Source: an uncultured Pirellulaceae bacterium
Lineage (GTDB): Bacteria > Planctomycetota > Planctomycetia > Pirellulales > Pirellulaceae
Assembly (NCBI GenBank): GCA_937928555.1
Contig: CALFWR010000138.1
Span: forward strand, 1-42,744
Direction of reading: 5' to 3'
DNA length: 42,744 nt
Below are positions 25,426 through 32,725 of this stretch, one piece after another. Numbering within the stretch: position 1 is the first letter of the stretch; each line of letters starts with the position of its first letter. The translations under genes were made by a program, and so were the position numbers. A model generated the notes under the pieces. The model had not been told where the DNA came from, searched no databases, and saw nothing but the letters and a program-made list of their open reading frames with translations.

Positions 25426-26877
25426 CTAGAGCGCGACTGGGACTTTATTGCCAAGGAAACAATTCTTGATCAGTGCTGCGACTTGCTCGGGCTTGGAATC
25501 GAGCTCATGCATCAGCAGGATCTCTGCGGAGATTCCGTACTCCACGCCGTGTTTGTCGTAGAAGGCGCGGATCTTTTCTTCGGCAACCCGTCGAGTCGCT
25601 TCCTGATCGGAGATCTTGGGTGGACGCCAGCCGTGCTCGTAGTAGGCGGCAATCAGGTGAGCCAGATAATCTTTGATCGATTCTTCTTTGCTAAGCGTCG
25701 GAATCAGGCTGCGTTCTGGCTGGTAGTCGTGCTGCCGGGTCGCTTCCTGCCCAAGAATTTCTTCGGCGATCATTTGCGCGAGGACCGGGCTTTTGTGGAA
25801 GCCGTCGCGGTAAGTTCCTGTCAGAACGTAAAGTCCATCCCAGGACGTTTCGCCGATCAGCGGGAAGCCGTCGGTGGACACGGGGCGGTTTCCGGTCCGC
25901 GTTGTCAGCAACTGCGAGCGGTAGAGCGATGGGTTGATTTGCTCAATTCCGCATTCGAGCAGAAAGTGAACGATTCCGGTCATCGGCAACGTTTGCGGTT
26001 GCAAGTACACATCGTTTGACGCACCCAAATACAGGGAGCCATCACTTTGAGGCACGACATGCAAGCCACAAGCTCCAGCTCGGTTGGGCGTGCGGATTAC
26101 TTTTTTGATCGGGTTGCCGGGTACCTGTTCGAGGTTGGTCGAGAAGCCAACGCCCGGAAGAATACGTGGCATTCGATCCGCGAGATCCGGGTGGGCGTCA
26201 AGGAAGTGCTGGGTGTAGGCTCCGGCGGCCAACAGGCACTTTTCTGATTGAACGGTGTCAGAGTTTTCCAGATCAACTGCGAAACCGGCGCCTTCCTGGT
26301 AAAAGCCAAGGGCTTTCTGGTCAACAAACTGAACGTTTCGTTGTTCCAGCAGGAATCGAAGCACCGACATGAATCGTCTTGAATCGATCGATCCTTCGTT
26401 GGGAATAACAATCGATCGCAACGGACGAAGGTTTTCATTCGGATTGAAGCCTTCGATGATTCTTGGATCGATTTCTTCGTAGGGTTCATTCAGGCGATCA
26501 AGCGTCGCGAGCATTTCCCTGAAGCTGTCGCTTTCAATTTGCCCCGAGCAGGGATTGAGGACGATGAAGGTGCCCTGATTGATTTCCTGTTGGTGTTCTG
26601 CGGGGACCATCGAGTTAAGCTGGTCGACGACACCAGGCCAGCGCTTGTGTGCGTCGTAGGCCATCATGAATCTTTTGTCGGCCTGTTCGGTGGCAAACGT
26701 CAAACCGGTGATCTCGCCGAAACAGCCCAGCATCGCACCGGATGCTTGGCTTGCACCCCCTTCACGGTTTGCCGGACCGATGATTGCAACCGAAAGATTG
26801 GGGTCTTTGTTGGTCAATTCATAAGCGGTCATCAGGCCCAAGATACCGTTGCCTACAATTGCCAAATCTACAGTCAT
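25426..26877 (-). CDS. FAD-dependent D-amino-acid/glycine oxidase-like protein with C-terminal extension
   Basis: The 483-aa protein from ATG 26877 starts with the FAD dinucleotide-binding motif AIVGNGILGLMTAYEL. The DAO pattern continues through SQASGAMLGCF, a central GSIDSRRFM segment and a late VLTGTYRDGFHKSPVLAQM. The family oxidises amines or amino acids to imines or keto acids with oxygen. The last ~110 residues (from about YQPERSLIPT) form a charged helical extension I do not recognise. A Shine-Dalgarno-like GGAGAAGG is 7 bases upstream. It is the first gene of an operon with the A-T-TE synthetase. It could supply a keto-acid substrate or oxidise the product. Confidence 0.88.
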   Translation of the reverse strand: MTVDLAIVGNGILGLMTAYELTNKDPNLSVAIIGPANREGGASQASGAMLGCFGEITGLTFATEQADKRFMMAYDAHKRWPGVVDQLNSMVPAEHQQEINQGTFIVLNPCSGQIESDSFREMLATLDRLNEPYEEIDPRIIEGFNPNENLRPLRSIVIPNEGSIDSRRFMSVLRFLLEQRNVQFVDQKALGFYQEGAGFAVDLENSDTVQSEKCLLAAGAYTQHFLDAHPDLADRMPRILPGVGFSTNLEQVPGNPIKKVIRTPNRAGACGLHVVPQSDGSLYLGASNDVYLQPQTLPMTGIVHFLLECGIEQINPSLYRSQLLTTRTGNRPVSTDGFPLIGETSWDGLYVLTGTYRDGFHKSPVLAQMIAEEILGQEATRQHDYQPERSLIPTLSKEESIKDYLAHLIAAYYEHGWRPPKISDQEATRRVAEEKIRAFYDKHGVEYGISAEILLMHELDSKPEQVAALIKNCFLGNKVPVAL

Positions 26878-26930
26878 CAAGGTGCCTTCTCCGGGTGAGA
26901 ATCGAAAAGAAAGTTGGTGCGTTAGCGAAT

Positions 26931-26963
26931 TTTATACTCTCGCTGGAGCAGGCAGCATGTCAA
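26931..26963 (-). promoter_or_regulatory. Possible sigma-70 type promoter of the oxidase/synthetase operon
   Basis: On the minus strand TTGACA (26958-26963) is followed by TATAAA (26931-26936). The 21-base spacer is longer than ideal, so this is weak. It lies 54 bases upstream of the oxidase ATG. Confidence 0.3.
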
Positions 26964-27215
26964 GTGGAATTCCGTGTCCGGGACGCTCTGATTCACCCGC
27001 GTAGCCTGCGTAATCGGAACCGTCGCTAAACTCGGTGGGGGCCAACGCGGGGGGCTTTCGCCGACGTGGAGACTATCTTTCTAGGTGATTCTTATTTGGC
27101 GAGCAGGACGCCTTCGCGGCTCGAGAGGGTGGGGCTTCGCCGCCCGTGTTCTGCTCGCACCCTTGGTGATGCTCGCACCCTTGGCGGCATCCAAGGAGCC
27201 GATCGATTCCGTTAT
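26964..27215. other. Non-coding stretch with short direct repeats
   Basis: I see no gene here. The motif GCTCGCACCCTTGG occurs twice (about 27147 and 27171), and GC-rich runs suggest decayed repeat DNA. The region ends at the MITE-like element at 27216. Confidence 0.45.
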
Positions 27216-27403
27216 CCCGGATTATTCACGGCGACGGGCGTTGGTTCTACGTCTGGCCAACAGCAGCGATAGAAAAGCTGAATTTCAACAAGAAATGTAA
27301 ATCATTCAGTAGATGAAAACCACAACGATCGTCTCATGGCATCGGAGTCGCGGATCACTGTCGGAGCTGATTCTGACGCCCACGCCTCGTGAAATAATCC
27401 GAG
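27216..27403 (-). mobile_element. MITE-like element, subtype 1, copy B
   Basis: The 188-bp element runs from CCCGGATTATTCAC at 27216 to GTGAAATAATCCGAG at 27403, with inverted ends. Its complement aligns along its full length with the element at 34877-35063 (shared stretches such as GTGGTTTTCATCTAC, ATTTACATTTCTTGTTG and AAATTCAGCTTTT). No coding capacity. It lies about 120 bases upstream of the secretion-pilus operon. Confidence 0.88.
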
Positions 27404-27522
27404 TTTATGTTTGAAGGCAAGTCGCAGAGCCCGGTCCAGTCCTGCGGTGTGAGGATTGCCAGGGCGGGATAGAGTGGTGGACTTTAGCTCGATTCGCGAC
27501 GACACCCGGTCGGCTGTATACT

Positions 27523-28437
27523 GTGGCAAGGTCAGGATTGGGGCGCACATTGAACACAACGCAGGAAGACTTTTTCTCGAATTTGAGTGTCGCGGTATCT
27601 GCCAAGGCACCGCTTGAAGTCGGTCAGTGCGAGCAAAAGATCGATCGGCTTTCGGAGAAGAAACTCCAGTCGCAGGGAGAGCTGTTGAAAAGCTCATCAC
27701 GGATGCGGGCGGCGTTGGAGGTGTTTCAGCTGACCGGATCGATGGGAACGGTGCTGGAGAATCTTTGCTTGCGAACCAGTGCCCGCTTGCGCATCGTTCG
27801 CTTGTTCCGCCGAACGTTTGTTTACCTGGTCGTGCTGACGCTGGTCGCGATCGTGGGGATGATGCTTTTTCGCGAGCGGATGCTGCCGGAGATGCAAGCA
27901 ATGCATCATGACTTGCTGACGATGGCCGGCACGTTGGCGGCGCAGGATCGCCCGTTAACGGCGCTGGGGGATTTTTCCGCGGCGGCAACGATTGTGTTTC
28001 TCGTGTTTCTGGTTTTGCTTTTGCTGTGGATGGTCATGGGTGGCATGATCGGGACGGCGAACCTGTTGGGTGGGAAAGAGTATTTGCGGTTCAAGTCGCT
28101 TTCGACTGCGATCCAATCGTTGCGGTTGCTGTTGGCTTGCGGTGTCTCTTGCGAGAAAGCGATTGTGCTTTCGGCGGAACTGGCGGCGCTGGACGATCAG
28201 GGAAAAGCTGAACTGGTGGTCGGGCTTGGCAACGAAGATAGCTCGCCGGCGGACCTGTTCGCGTGGAGTCAGTTTTTGCGGATTGCGTCGCAGCGATGTT
28301 GGCTGCGATTGCAGCGGTGGGGGACTTTTGTGGTCGTGGGTGTGGTTGGCGGAATGATCGCGCTAATTTACTGCCTGCTGGTGTTCTCGCCATTGGTTGC
28401 GTTGCTTTACGACCTTTCGTTGCGGGGGCGGGCATGA
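27523..28437 (+). CDS. GspF/PilC-like inner membrane protein, first of three
   Basis: The 304-aa product (GTG 27523; TTG 27550 is an alternative) is a reduced type II secretion F domain protein. The N-terminal helical part (EDFFSNLSVAVSAKAPLEVG) resembles the F-domain start. Strong membrane spans appear at about 90-110, 155-175 and 270-295. The LPEMQAMHHDL loop after the first span matches the F-domain position after the first helix. In type II secretion and type IV pili F/PilC is the inner-membrane platform that contacts the ATPase. It opens a seven-gene operon in which all members overlap; the next ATG overlaps its TGA. Confidence 0.75.
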   Translation: MARSGLGRTLNTTQEDFFSNLSVAVSAKAPLEVGQCEQKIDRLSEKKLQSQGELLKSSSRMRAALEVFQLTGSMGTVLENLCLRTSARLRIVRLFRRTFVYLVVLTLVAIVGMMLFRERMLPEMQAMHHDLLTMAGTLAAQDRPLTALGDFSAAATIVFLVFLVLLLLWMVMGGMIGTANLLGGKEYLRFKSLSTAIQSLRLLLACGVSCEKAIVLSAELAALDDQGKAELVVGLGNEDSSPADLFAWSQFLRIASQRCWLRLQRWGTFVVVGVVGGMIALIYCLLVFSPLVALLYDLSLRGRA

Positions 28438-29492
28438 GCTATTCGAATCGGCAGCGCGGAAAAGCGAATGCGAAGTATAGAGCGGAGGATGTCGAATTGT
28501 TGAATCGACATTTCGATGCGTTGGAACAGGTTCGTGGATCTTTGGCGGATGAGCTGGATGTTCGTTCGCTGGGGGTTGATACCTCGATGGGCAAGCAACT
28601 GAGTGTTGTCAGTGACTTTTTGCGAGGCAAAGTCACGACCGAGGCGGTTGCGATGCGGCCCGATGTGTTGGCTTTTGTGACACCGCTGCTGGTGGATGTG
28701 GATCAGGGTCGAAAACCGGCCGACGCGATTGCCGGTGCGGTTCGTCGCGGTGTGAGCTTGCTGGCGGGACACGGTGCCGGAGAAAGGAAGCTTGGCCGAG
28801 TCCTGTTGTGGCCAGTTTTGCTGACACTGGTTTCGATGATTGGCCTTGTTTTGCTTTCCTGGTTGCTGATTGGACAGTTCGAGAAGATATATGTCGAGTT
28901 CGGGGTCGGCCTTCCGAGAGTTACAAATTTTGTAATCTGGATTGGCCGGGTGGTGCGTTGGTATTCGTTCTTGATCGTGGGGGTGGCGGCGCTGATTTTG
29001 CCCGGGTACTTGTTGCTCAATGCGATCGGCAAAGCAAAAAATCCTGGCAGCCCGGGGATGGTTGACAGGTGGTTCACGGGCAGGCGATTGGCTGTGTCGC
29101 GTTGGTTGTTTCATTGCAGCTTGTTGTTGGAGGCAGGTGCAAAGGGGAAGTCTTTTTCGATGGCCGCTGATGCTTCGGGGTCGCGCTGGCTGGTTCGCAA
29201 AGCAAACAGGATTGCCGATTCGAAAACGGCTTTTGCGGGTCGAAGGTTTGCCACGGTCCAGACGGGAATTGAGCTGCCGCATTCCCCCGGCAAAGTTGCG
29301 TTTCTTCGACAGATCGCGACGTGGTACCGGGACCGTTCGGGAAATTTTCTTGACTGGTGGGTTTCGTTGTACGTTTCGGTTTGGGGTTGGCTGTTAATTG
29401 CGTTTTTCTTCTTTGCCATCGTGTCGTTGCTGATGCCGCTTTTTGCGATCATTAGCGGTCTTTCCGGTGGCGGGCCTGGAGGGATCTTTTAG
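28434..29492 (+). CDS. GspF/PilC-like inner membrane protein, second of three
   Basis: The 352-aa product starts with ATG overlapping the upstream stop (ATGA). A polar N-terminus precedes the F domain. The stretch LLIGQFEKIYVEFGVGLPRV after the first membrane helix is the hallmark (P/QxF...FG) of GspF. Further spans lie around ILPGYLLLNAIG and near the C-terminus (LLIAFFFFAIVSLLMPLF). Its ends and loops differ from the first and third F-like proteins, so it is a diverged paralogue, not a duplicate. The stop overlaps the following GTG by one base. Likely platform subunit of an envelope secretion or pilus apparatus. Confidence 0.8.
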   Translation: MSYSNRQRGKANAKYRAEDVELLNRHFDALEQVRGSLADELDVRSLGVDTSMGKQLSVVSDFLRGKVTTEAVAMRPDVLAFVTPLLVDVDQGRKPADAIAGAVRRGVSLLAGHGAGERKLGRVLLWPVLLTLVSMIGLVLLSWLLIGQFEKIYVEFGVGLPRVTNFVIWIGRVVRWYSFLIVGVAALILPGYLLLNAIGKAKNPGSPGMVDRWFTGRRLAVSRWLFHCSLLLEAGAKGKSFSMAADASGSRWLVRKANRIADSKTAFAGRRFATVQTGIELPHSPGKVAFLRQIATWYRDRSGNFLDWWVSLYVSVWGWLLIAFFFFAIVSLLMPLFAIISGLSGGGPGGIF

Positions 29493-30520
29493 TGAATGCC
29501 AACAGTGCTGATTTGAACGCCGCTCGGCAAAGTCTGTTCCTGGAACAGATGGTGGAAGACTTCTCCTGTCAGATGACGCCAGAGCAACGAATGTTGTTGG
29601 GGATCCTGGCGGTGGAGTCGGAGCACGGCGTCGATGCCGGTTCGCTTCTGAAGGCATTCGCCAAAGAAACCCGCAGTGCAAAGACGGCGTCGTTTGCTGC
29701 TGCCAGCCGAGCCGGAGGAAAGCCCGATGAAGCGAACCGTCTGCTGCGTCGTTTGATCCCGTCGCCGCTGGCCAAAACCATGACGGCGATGAGCCCGATG
29801 CAAAGGTCTGACTTTTTCCGTGGCTGGTTGGCTCACAGCACGTATGACGAAGCCAACGTGGTGCAGCACGAACAAACGATCACATCACGGGCGATCCGAT
29901 TGGTGCTCAAGGTATGGTTCTTTGGCGTGATACTCTCGTTCATCGGGGCCTACATCCTGCCCGAATTCAAAAAGATGGGCGACGAGTTTGGGATGGAACG
30001 TTTCGGAGAATTTCCGCTGTTGACGTCGCTGGTGATTTTCTTTGGGTATGTCTCGGCAATTCTCAGTTTGTTGATTGTTGTGCTGCTGATTCTGTTTCTG
30101 TTCATGCGGAACAGCCGTTTTCTGATCGGATATCTGAAACGTTGGAATCCGTGGAATTGGCGGCAAGTGTCGCTTTCTACAAAGACCAGAAAGCAGATGG
30201 CGTTGTCGTGGAGAATCCAGGGCGTTGCTTTTGGTGCTGCGGCGAAGCGCGGAATCGACTGGGCGGAGCAGGTCGAAAACGGGACGCTTTCGACGGATCA
30301 GGCAAACGCGATAAGCCGCCTGGGTGACCGGGAAACGCAAGCCTGGTTGGTTTCCAACGTGGCCCGGTCGGGGCGATTTGTGGGAGAAGATCGCCGTGGG
30401 TGGCTTTTTCAGCTGCTGGTCACGGCGGTACACATTATTCTGACGGTGGCGGTGTTTGTTGTTGCCTGGTCGTTCCTTAATTTTTTGCTCACGGTCATGT
30501 CAACGGTGGGAAATCCATGA
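29492..30520 (+). CDS. GspF/PilC-like inner membrane protein, third of three
   Basis: The 342-aa product (GTG 29492) has a soluble N-terminal helical part of about 125 residues. This is followed by KVWFFGVILSFIGAYILPEFKKMGDEFG, the GspF-type span and loop, and by spans around residues 180-205 and at the C-terminus (LLVTAVHIILTVAVFVVAW). The second soluble part (RIQGVAFGAAAKRGIDWAEQ) matches the start of a second F domain, retained only in part. Three tandem F-like platforms are unusual; one is normal. Confidence 0.78.
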   Translation: MNANSADLNAARQSLFLEQMVEDFSCQMTPEQRMLLGILAVESEHGVDAGSLLKAFAKETRSAKTASFAAASRAGGKPDEANRLLRRLIPSPLAKTMTAMSPMQRSDFFRGWLAHSTYDEANVVQHEQTITSRAIRLVLKVWFFGVILSFIGAYILPEFKKMGDEFGMERFGEFPLLTSLVIFFGYVSAILSLLIVVLLILFLFMRNSRFLIGYLKRWNPWNWRQVSLSTKTRKQMALSWRIQGVAFGAAAKRGIDWAEQVENGTLSTDQANAISRLGDRETQAWLVSNVARSGRFVGEDRRGWLFQLLVTAVHIILTVAVFVVAWSFLNFLLTVMSTVGNP

Positions 30521-30942
30521 GTCAACGCAAGCCAGGACGCCGTTTTCGAGCGGGGATGATGAAGATGGAGGTCTTTATCTGCTGCTTTCTGATGACTGCG
30601 ATGATGAGTATCGCCACGGGCATGGTGTATCGGATCAATGCGATATGCAAACAGACCGAGCGTTTTCAGTTTGCCACCGCAGAGCTGAGAAATGAACTGG
30701 ACCGTGTGACGCTGTTGCCGTTGAAGCAGGCTCAAGAGGAAATCAAAACGATGGAACCGTCGGAGGCCTGTCGGAAAAAGCTTCCCGGTGCCACGCTGAG
30801 TGGAACGATGAGCAAGGACGATCTTGGGGCGCGGGTGACGCTGGAGTTGTCCTGGGATCGAACGGGAAAGGACGCCAAACCGGTGCGGCTTTGCGGTTGG
30901 CTGGTTCGGGAAGAAGGCCAGCTTGAGGAGCAAGGCCAATGA
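30517..30942 (+). CDS. Pseudopilin-like membrane protein, non-canonical N-terminus
   Basis: The 141-aa product has a short basic N-terminus, then one membrane segment (MEVFICCFLMTAMMSIATGM) and a soluble C-terminal domain of about 100 residues. The position of Glu in KMEVF resembles a type IV pilin N-terminus, but the Gly before the cleavage site is replaced by Lys-Met, so prepilin processing is doubtful. The start overlaps the upstream stop (ATGA), and the stop overlaps the next ATG. The role as a minor pseudopilin is inferred from the operon. Confidence 0.65.
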   Translation: MSQRKPGRRFRAGMMKMEVFICCFLMTAMMSIATGMVYRINAICKQTERFQFATAELRNELDRVTLLPLKQAQEEIKTMEPSEACRKKLPGATLSGTMSKDDLGARVTLELSWDRTGKDAKPVRLCGWLVREEGQLEEQGQ

Positions 30943-31421
30943 GACGCAGCGGTTTCTACTTGGTCGATCTGCTGGTGACGATGACGCTGGTGGTGATGCT
31001 GTTGTCGATGTGTGTTTTGTGGGCCGGCAAGACCATGCAATACACTTCGTCGGTTCGTGCTCGGGTGGATCATGCGCGAGCGATCGAGCACGCCAGGGGC
31101 ATTCGCGAGTTGGTCCGCTACGGAAACGGTATTTCGCTGTCAGGTCAGACGCTGCAGATTGAGAACAGCGGCGGCGGTATTGAAATCGCAATTTCCGACA
31201 ATGAGTTGCGGATCGTCGACCGGAGCGGCGAAAAAGAAAAACACGAGGTCATCCGGTTTGCCGAAAAGGCGTCGCTGGTTTGGGACGCCGCCGAGATGCC
31301 CGAGTCGATTACGTTACAGGTTCATCGCAAGTTCAGCGAACAACTCAAGGCAGCGACAAGGATGGATTTGCGCCTGCGGATGACGCCGGGGATGGGTGTG
31401 CTCAGGGAGGGCGTTCGGTGA
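30939..31421 (+). CDS. Minor pseudopilin (GspH-like)
   Basis: The 160-aa protein has a short MRRSG leader followed by FYLVDLLVTMTLVVMLLSM, clearly a prepilin-peptidase type signal (cleavage after Gly5). Thr at position 2 and Glu at position 5 of the mature pilin are replaced by Tyr and Asp. The C-terminal domain is beta-rich (GNGISLSGQTLQIENSGGG) like small pseudopilins. It overlaps both neighbours by ATGA/GTGA. Likely incorporated in a short pseudopilus by the F-like platforms. Confidence 0.8.
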   Translation: MRRSGFYLVDLLVTMTLVVMLLSMCVLWAGKTMQYTSSVRARVDHARAIEHARGIRELVRYGNGISLSGQTLQIENSGGGIEIAISDNELRIVDRSGEKEKHEVIRFAEKASLVWDAAEMPESITLQVHRKFSEQLKAATRMDLRLRMTPGMGVLREGVR

Positions 31422-31861
31422 AAAAGCAATTCCGCATGCAAATCCGCAAGCGAAGGCAAAAGCATCCATCGCAATCGCGTCGCGGCGCGGTCATCATCGC
31501 GGTGCTGGTGACCTTTGGCGTGGTGGCGCTTTTGTTGTTGGCCGCTGCGAAGCTGAGCATGGGCCAGAGCAGGCAGCTTAAACGGGAGCTTCAGATGCAG
31601 CAGACACGGCTTTTGGTCGATGCCGGAGTGGCGATGGCGATCCGAAAACATCGTGGCGGCGGGAAACAGGAACCCGATGCGTGGCGGGAGGCTTCGGTTG
31701 ATGTGACGGGTTACGAAAAATCAACTGTGAAGTGGCGGGTCGACAGTAATGACCTGCTGGAAGTGGTGGCGACGGTGGGAGACCCCCAGCGGGTTGAGCA
31801 GCAGACGACTTACTCGATCAAATTACAGGCTCAGGACTGGAACAGCGGAGAGAAAAAATGA
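31418..31861 (+). CDS. PilX/GspK-like minor pilin
   Basis: The 147-aa product (GTG 31418 in a GTGA overlap) has a very basic N-terminus and one membrane segment with the pattern RRGAVIIAVLVTFGVVALLLLA followed by AAKLSMGQSRQLKRELQMQQT. This Arg-Arg-Gly-Ala start and the following helix are typical of PilX/GspK-type minor pilins that lack the canonical GFTLVE signature. The rest is a small soluble domain. The stop overlaps the DUF1559 ATG. In type II systems GspK caps the pseudopilus tip. Confidence 0.7.
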   Translation: MKKQFRMQIRKRRQKHPSQSRRGAVIIAVLVTFGVVALLLLAAAKLSMGQSRQLKRELQMQQTRLLVDAGVAMAIRKHRGGGKQEPDAWREASVDVTGYEKSTVKWRVDSNDLLEVVATVGDPQRVEQQTTYSIKLQAQDWNSGEKK

Positions 31862-32715
31862 AGCGGAAACAATCTTGCAATTCACGGGGCTTTACATTGG
31901 TCGAATTGCTGGTGGTGGTTGCGATCATCGGAATCCTGATCGGAATGTTGCTTCCTGCGGTGCAGCAGGTGCGCGAAGCCGCCAGGCGGACCGAGTGTCT
32001 GAACAACCTCGCGCAGTTGGGGATGGCGATGCACAACTATGAGTTCTCTGTCGGCAACCTGCCGCCGGGAGTGATGGACAAGAAAGGGCCGATTCTTGCC
32101 AAGCCAGTCGGGCAGCACACGGGCTTTTTGGTGCACCTGCTTCCCTTTGTCGAGCAAAACGGGATCGCCAGTTTTTTCGATGTCGACGCGGGTGCTTATG
32201 CCGGGGCCAACGCTCCTGCGGTGCTGATGCGAATCCCCGTTTTCGAGTGTCCATCGCAGCGGCTTCCTGCCGGGCCCGGTGCAGGGCTTCCGGGGATGTC
32301 GTGTTACGCCGGTTGCCATCACAGTGTCGAGGCCCCCATCGACGATGACAACGACGGACTGCTGTTTCTTAATAGTGCGATTCGGTATGGCGACATATTC
32401 GATGGCAGCAGTAACACGATTTTGATTGGAGAAAAATTGAACGATGCGAGCGACTTGGGCTGGGCATCCGGTACGCGAGCGACGCTGCGAAACGGAAGCG
32501 AAGTCCTGGATCAGTCCGGCTGGACAGCCAAGTATGGCGGAGTTCCGGCACCCGCGAATGTGGTGGGGGGATTCAGTTCACCGCACCCGGGGACTTGCAG
32601 TTTCCTGATGGCCGACGGTTCGGTCCATGCGGCTTCGGTCGACGTGGAAGCCCAACTGTTAAGTGATCTGGCGGCGCGGGAAGATGGTGCCATGATGGGC
32701 GTGATCAACTGGTAG
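31858..32715 (+). CDS. DUF1559 protein with prepilin-type N-terminus
   Basis: The 285-aa protein has the classical prepilin signal RGFTLVELLVVVAIIGILI and the planctomycete DUF1559 core (LLPAVQQVREAARRTECLNN, then the C-terminal GTCSFLMADGSVHAAS). Such proteins occur in dozens of copies in planctomycete genomes and are almost confined to that lineage and its relatives. It is likely processed by prepilin peptidase and displayed or secreted; the role is unknown. It is the last gene of the seven-gene operon, overlapping the preceding gene by four bases, and converges on the permease gene. Confidence 0.92.
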   Translation: MKRKQSCNSRGFTLVELLVVVAIIGILIGMLLPAVQQVREAARRTECLNNLAQLGMAMHNYEFSVGNLPPGVMDKKGPILAKPVGQHTGFLVHLLPFVEQNGIASFFDVDAGAYAGANAPAVLMRIPVFECPSQRLPAGPGAGLPGMSCYAGCHHSVEAPIDDDNDGLLFLNSAIRYGDIFDGSSNTILIGEKLNDASDLGWASGTRATLRNGSEVLDQSGWTAKYGGVPAPANVVGGFSSPHPGTCSFLMADGSVHAASVDVEAQLLSDLAAREDGAMMGVINW

Positions 32716-32725
32716 CCACAGGCGA

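Noticed and set aside
28407-29282. Minus-strand ORF of 291 codons
   Set aside because: It is antisense to two F-like genes, basic and low-complexity in composition, with no domain.
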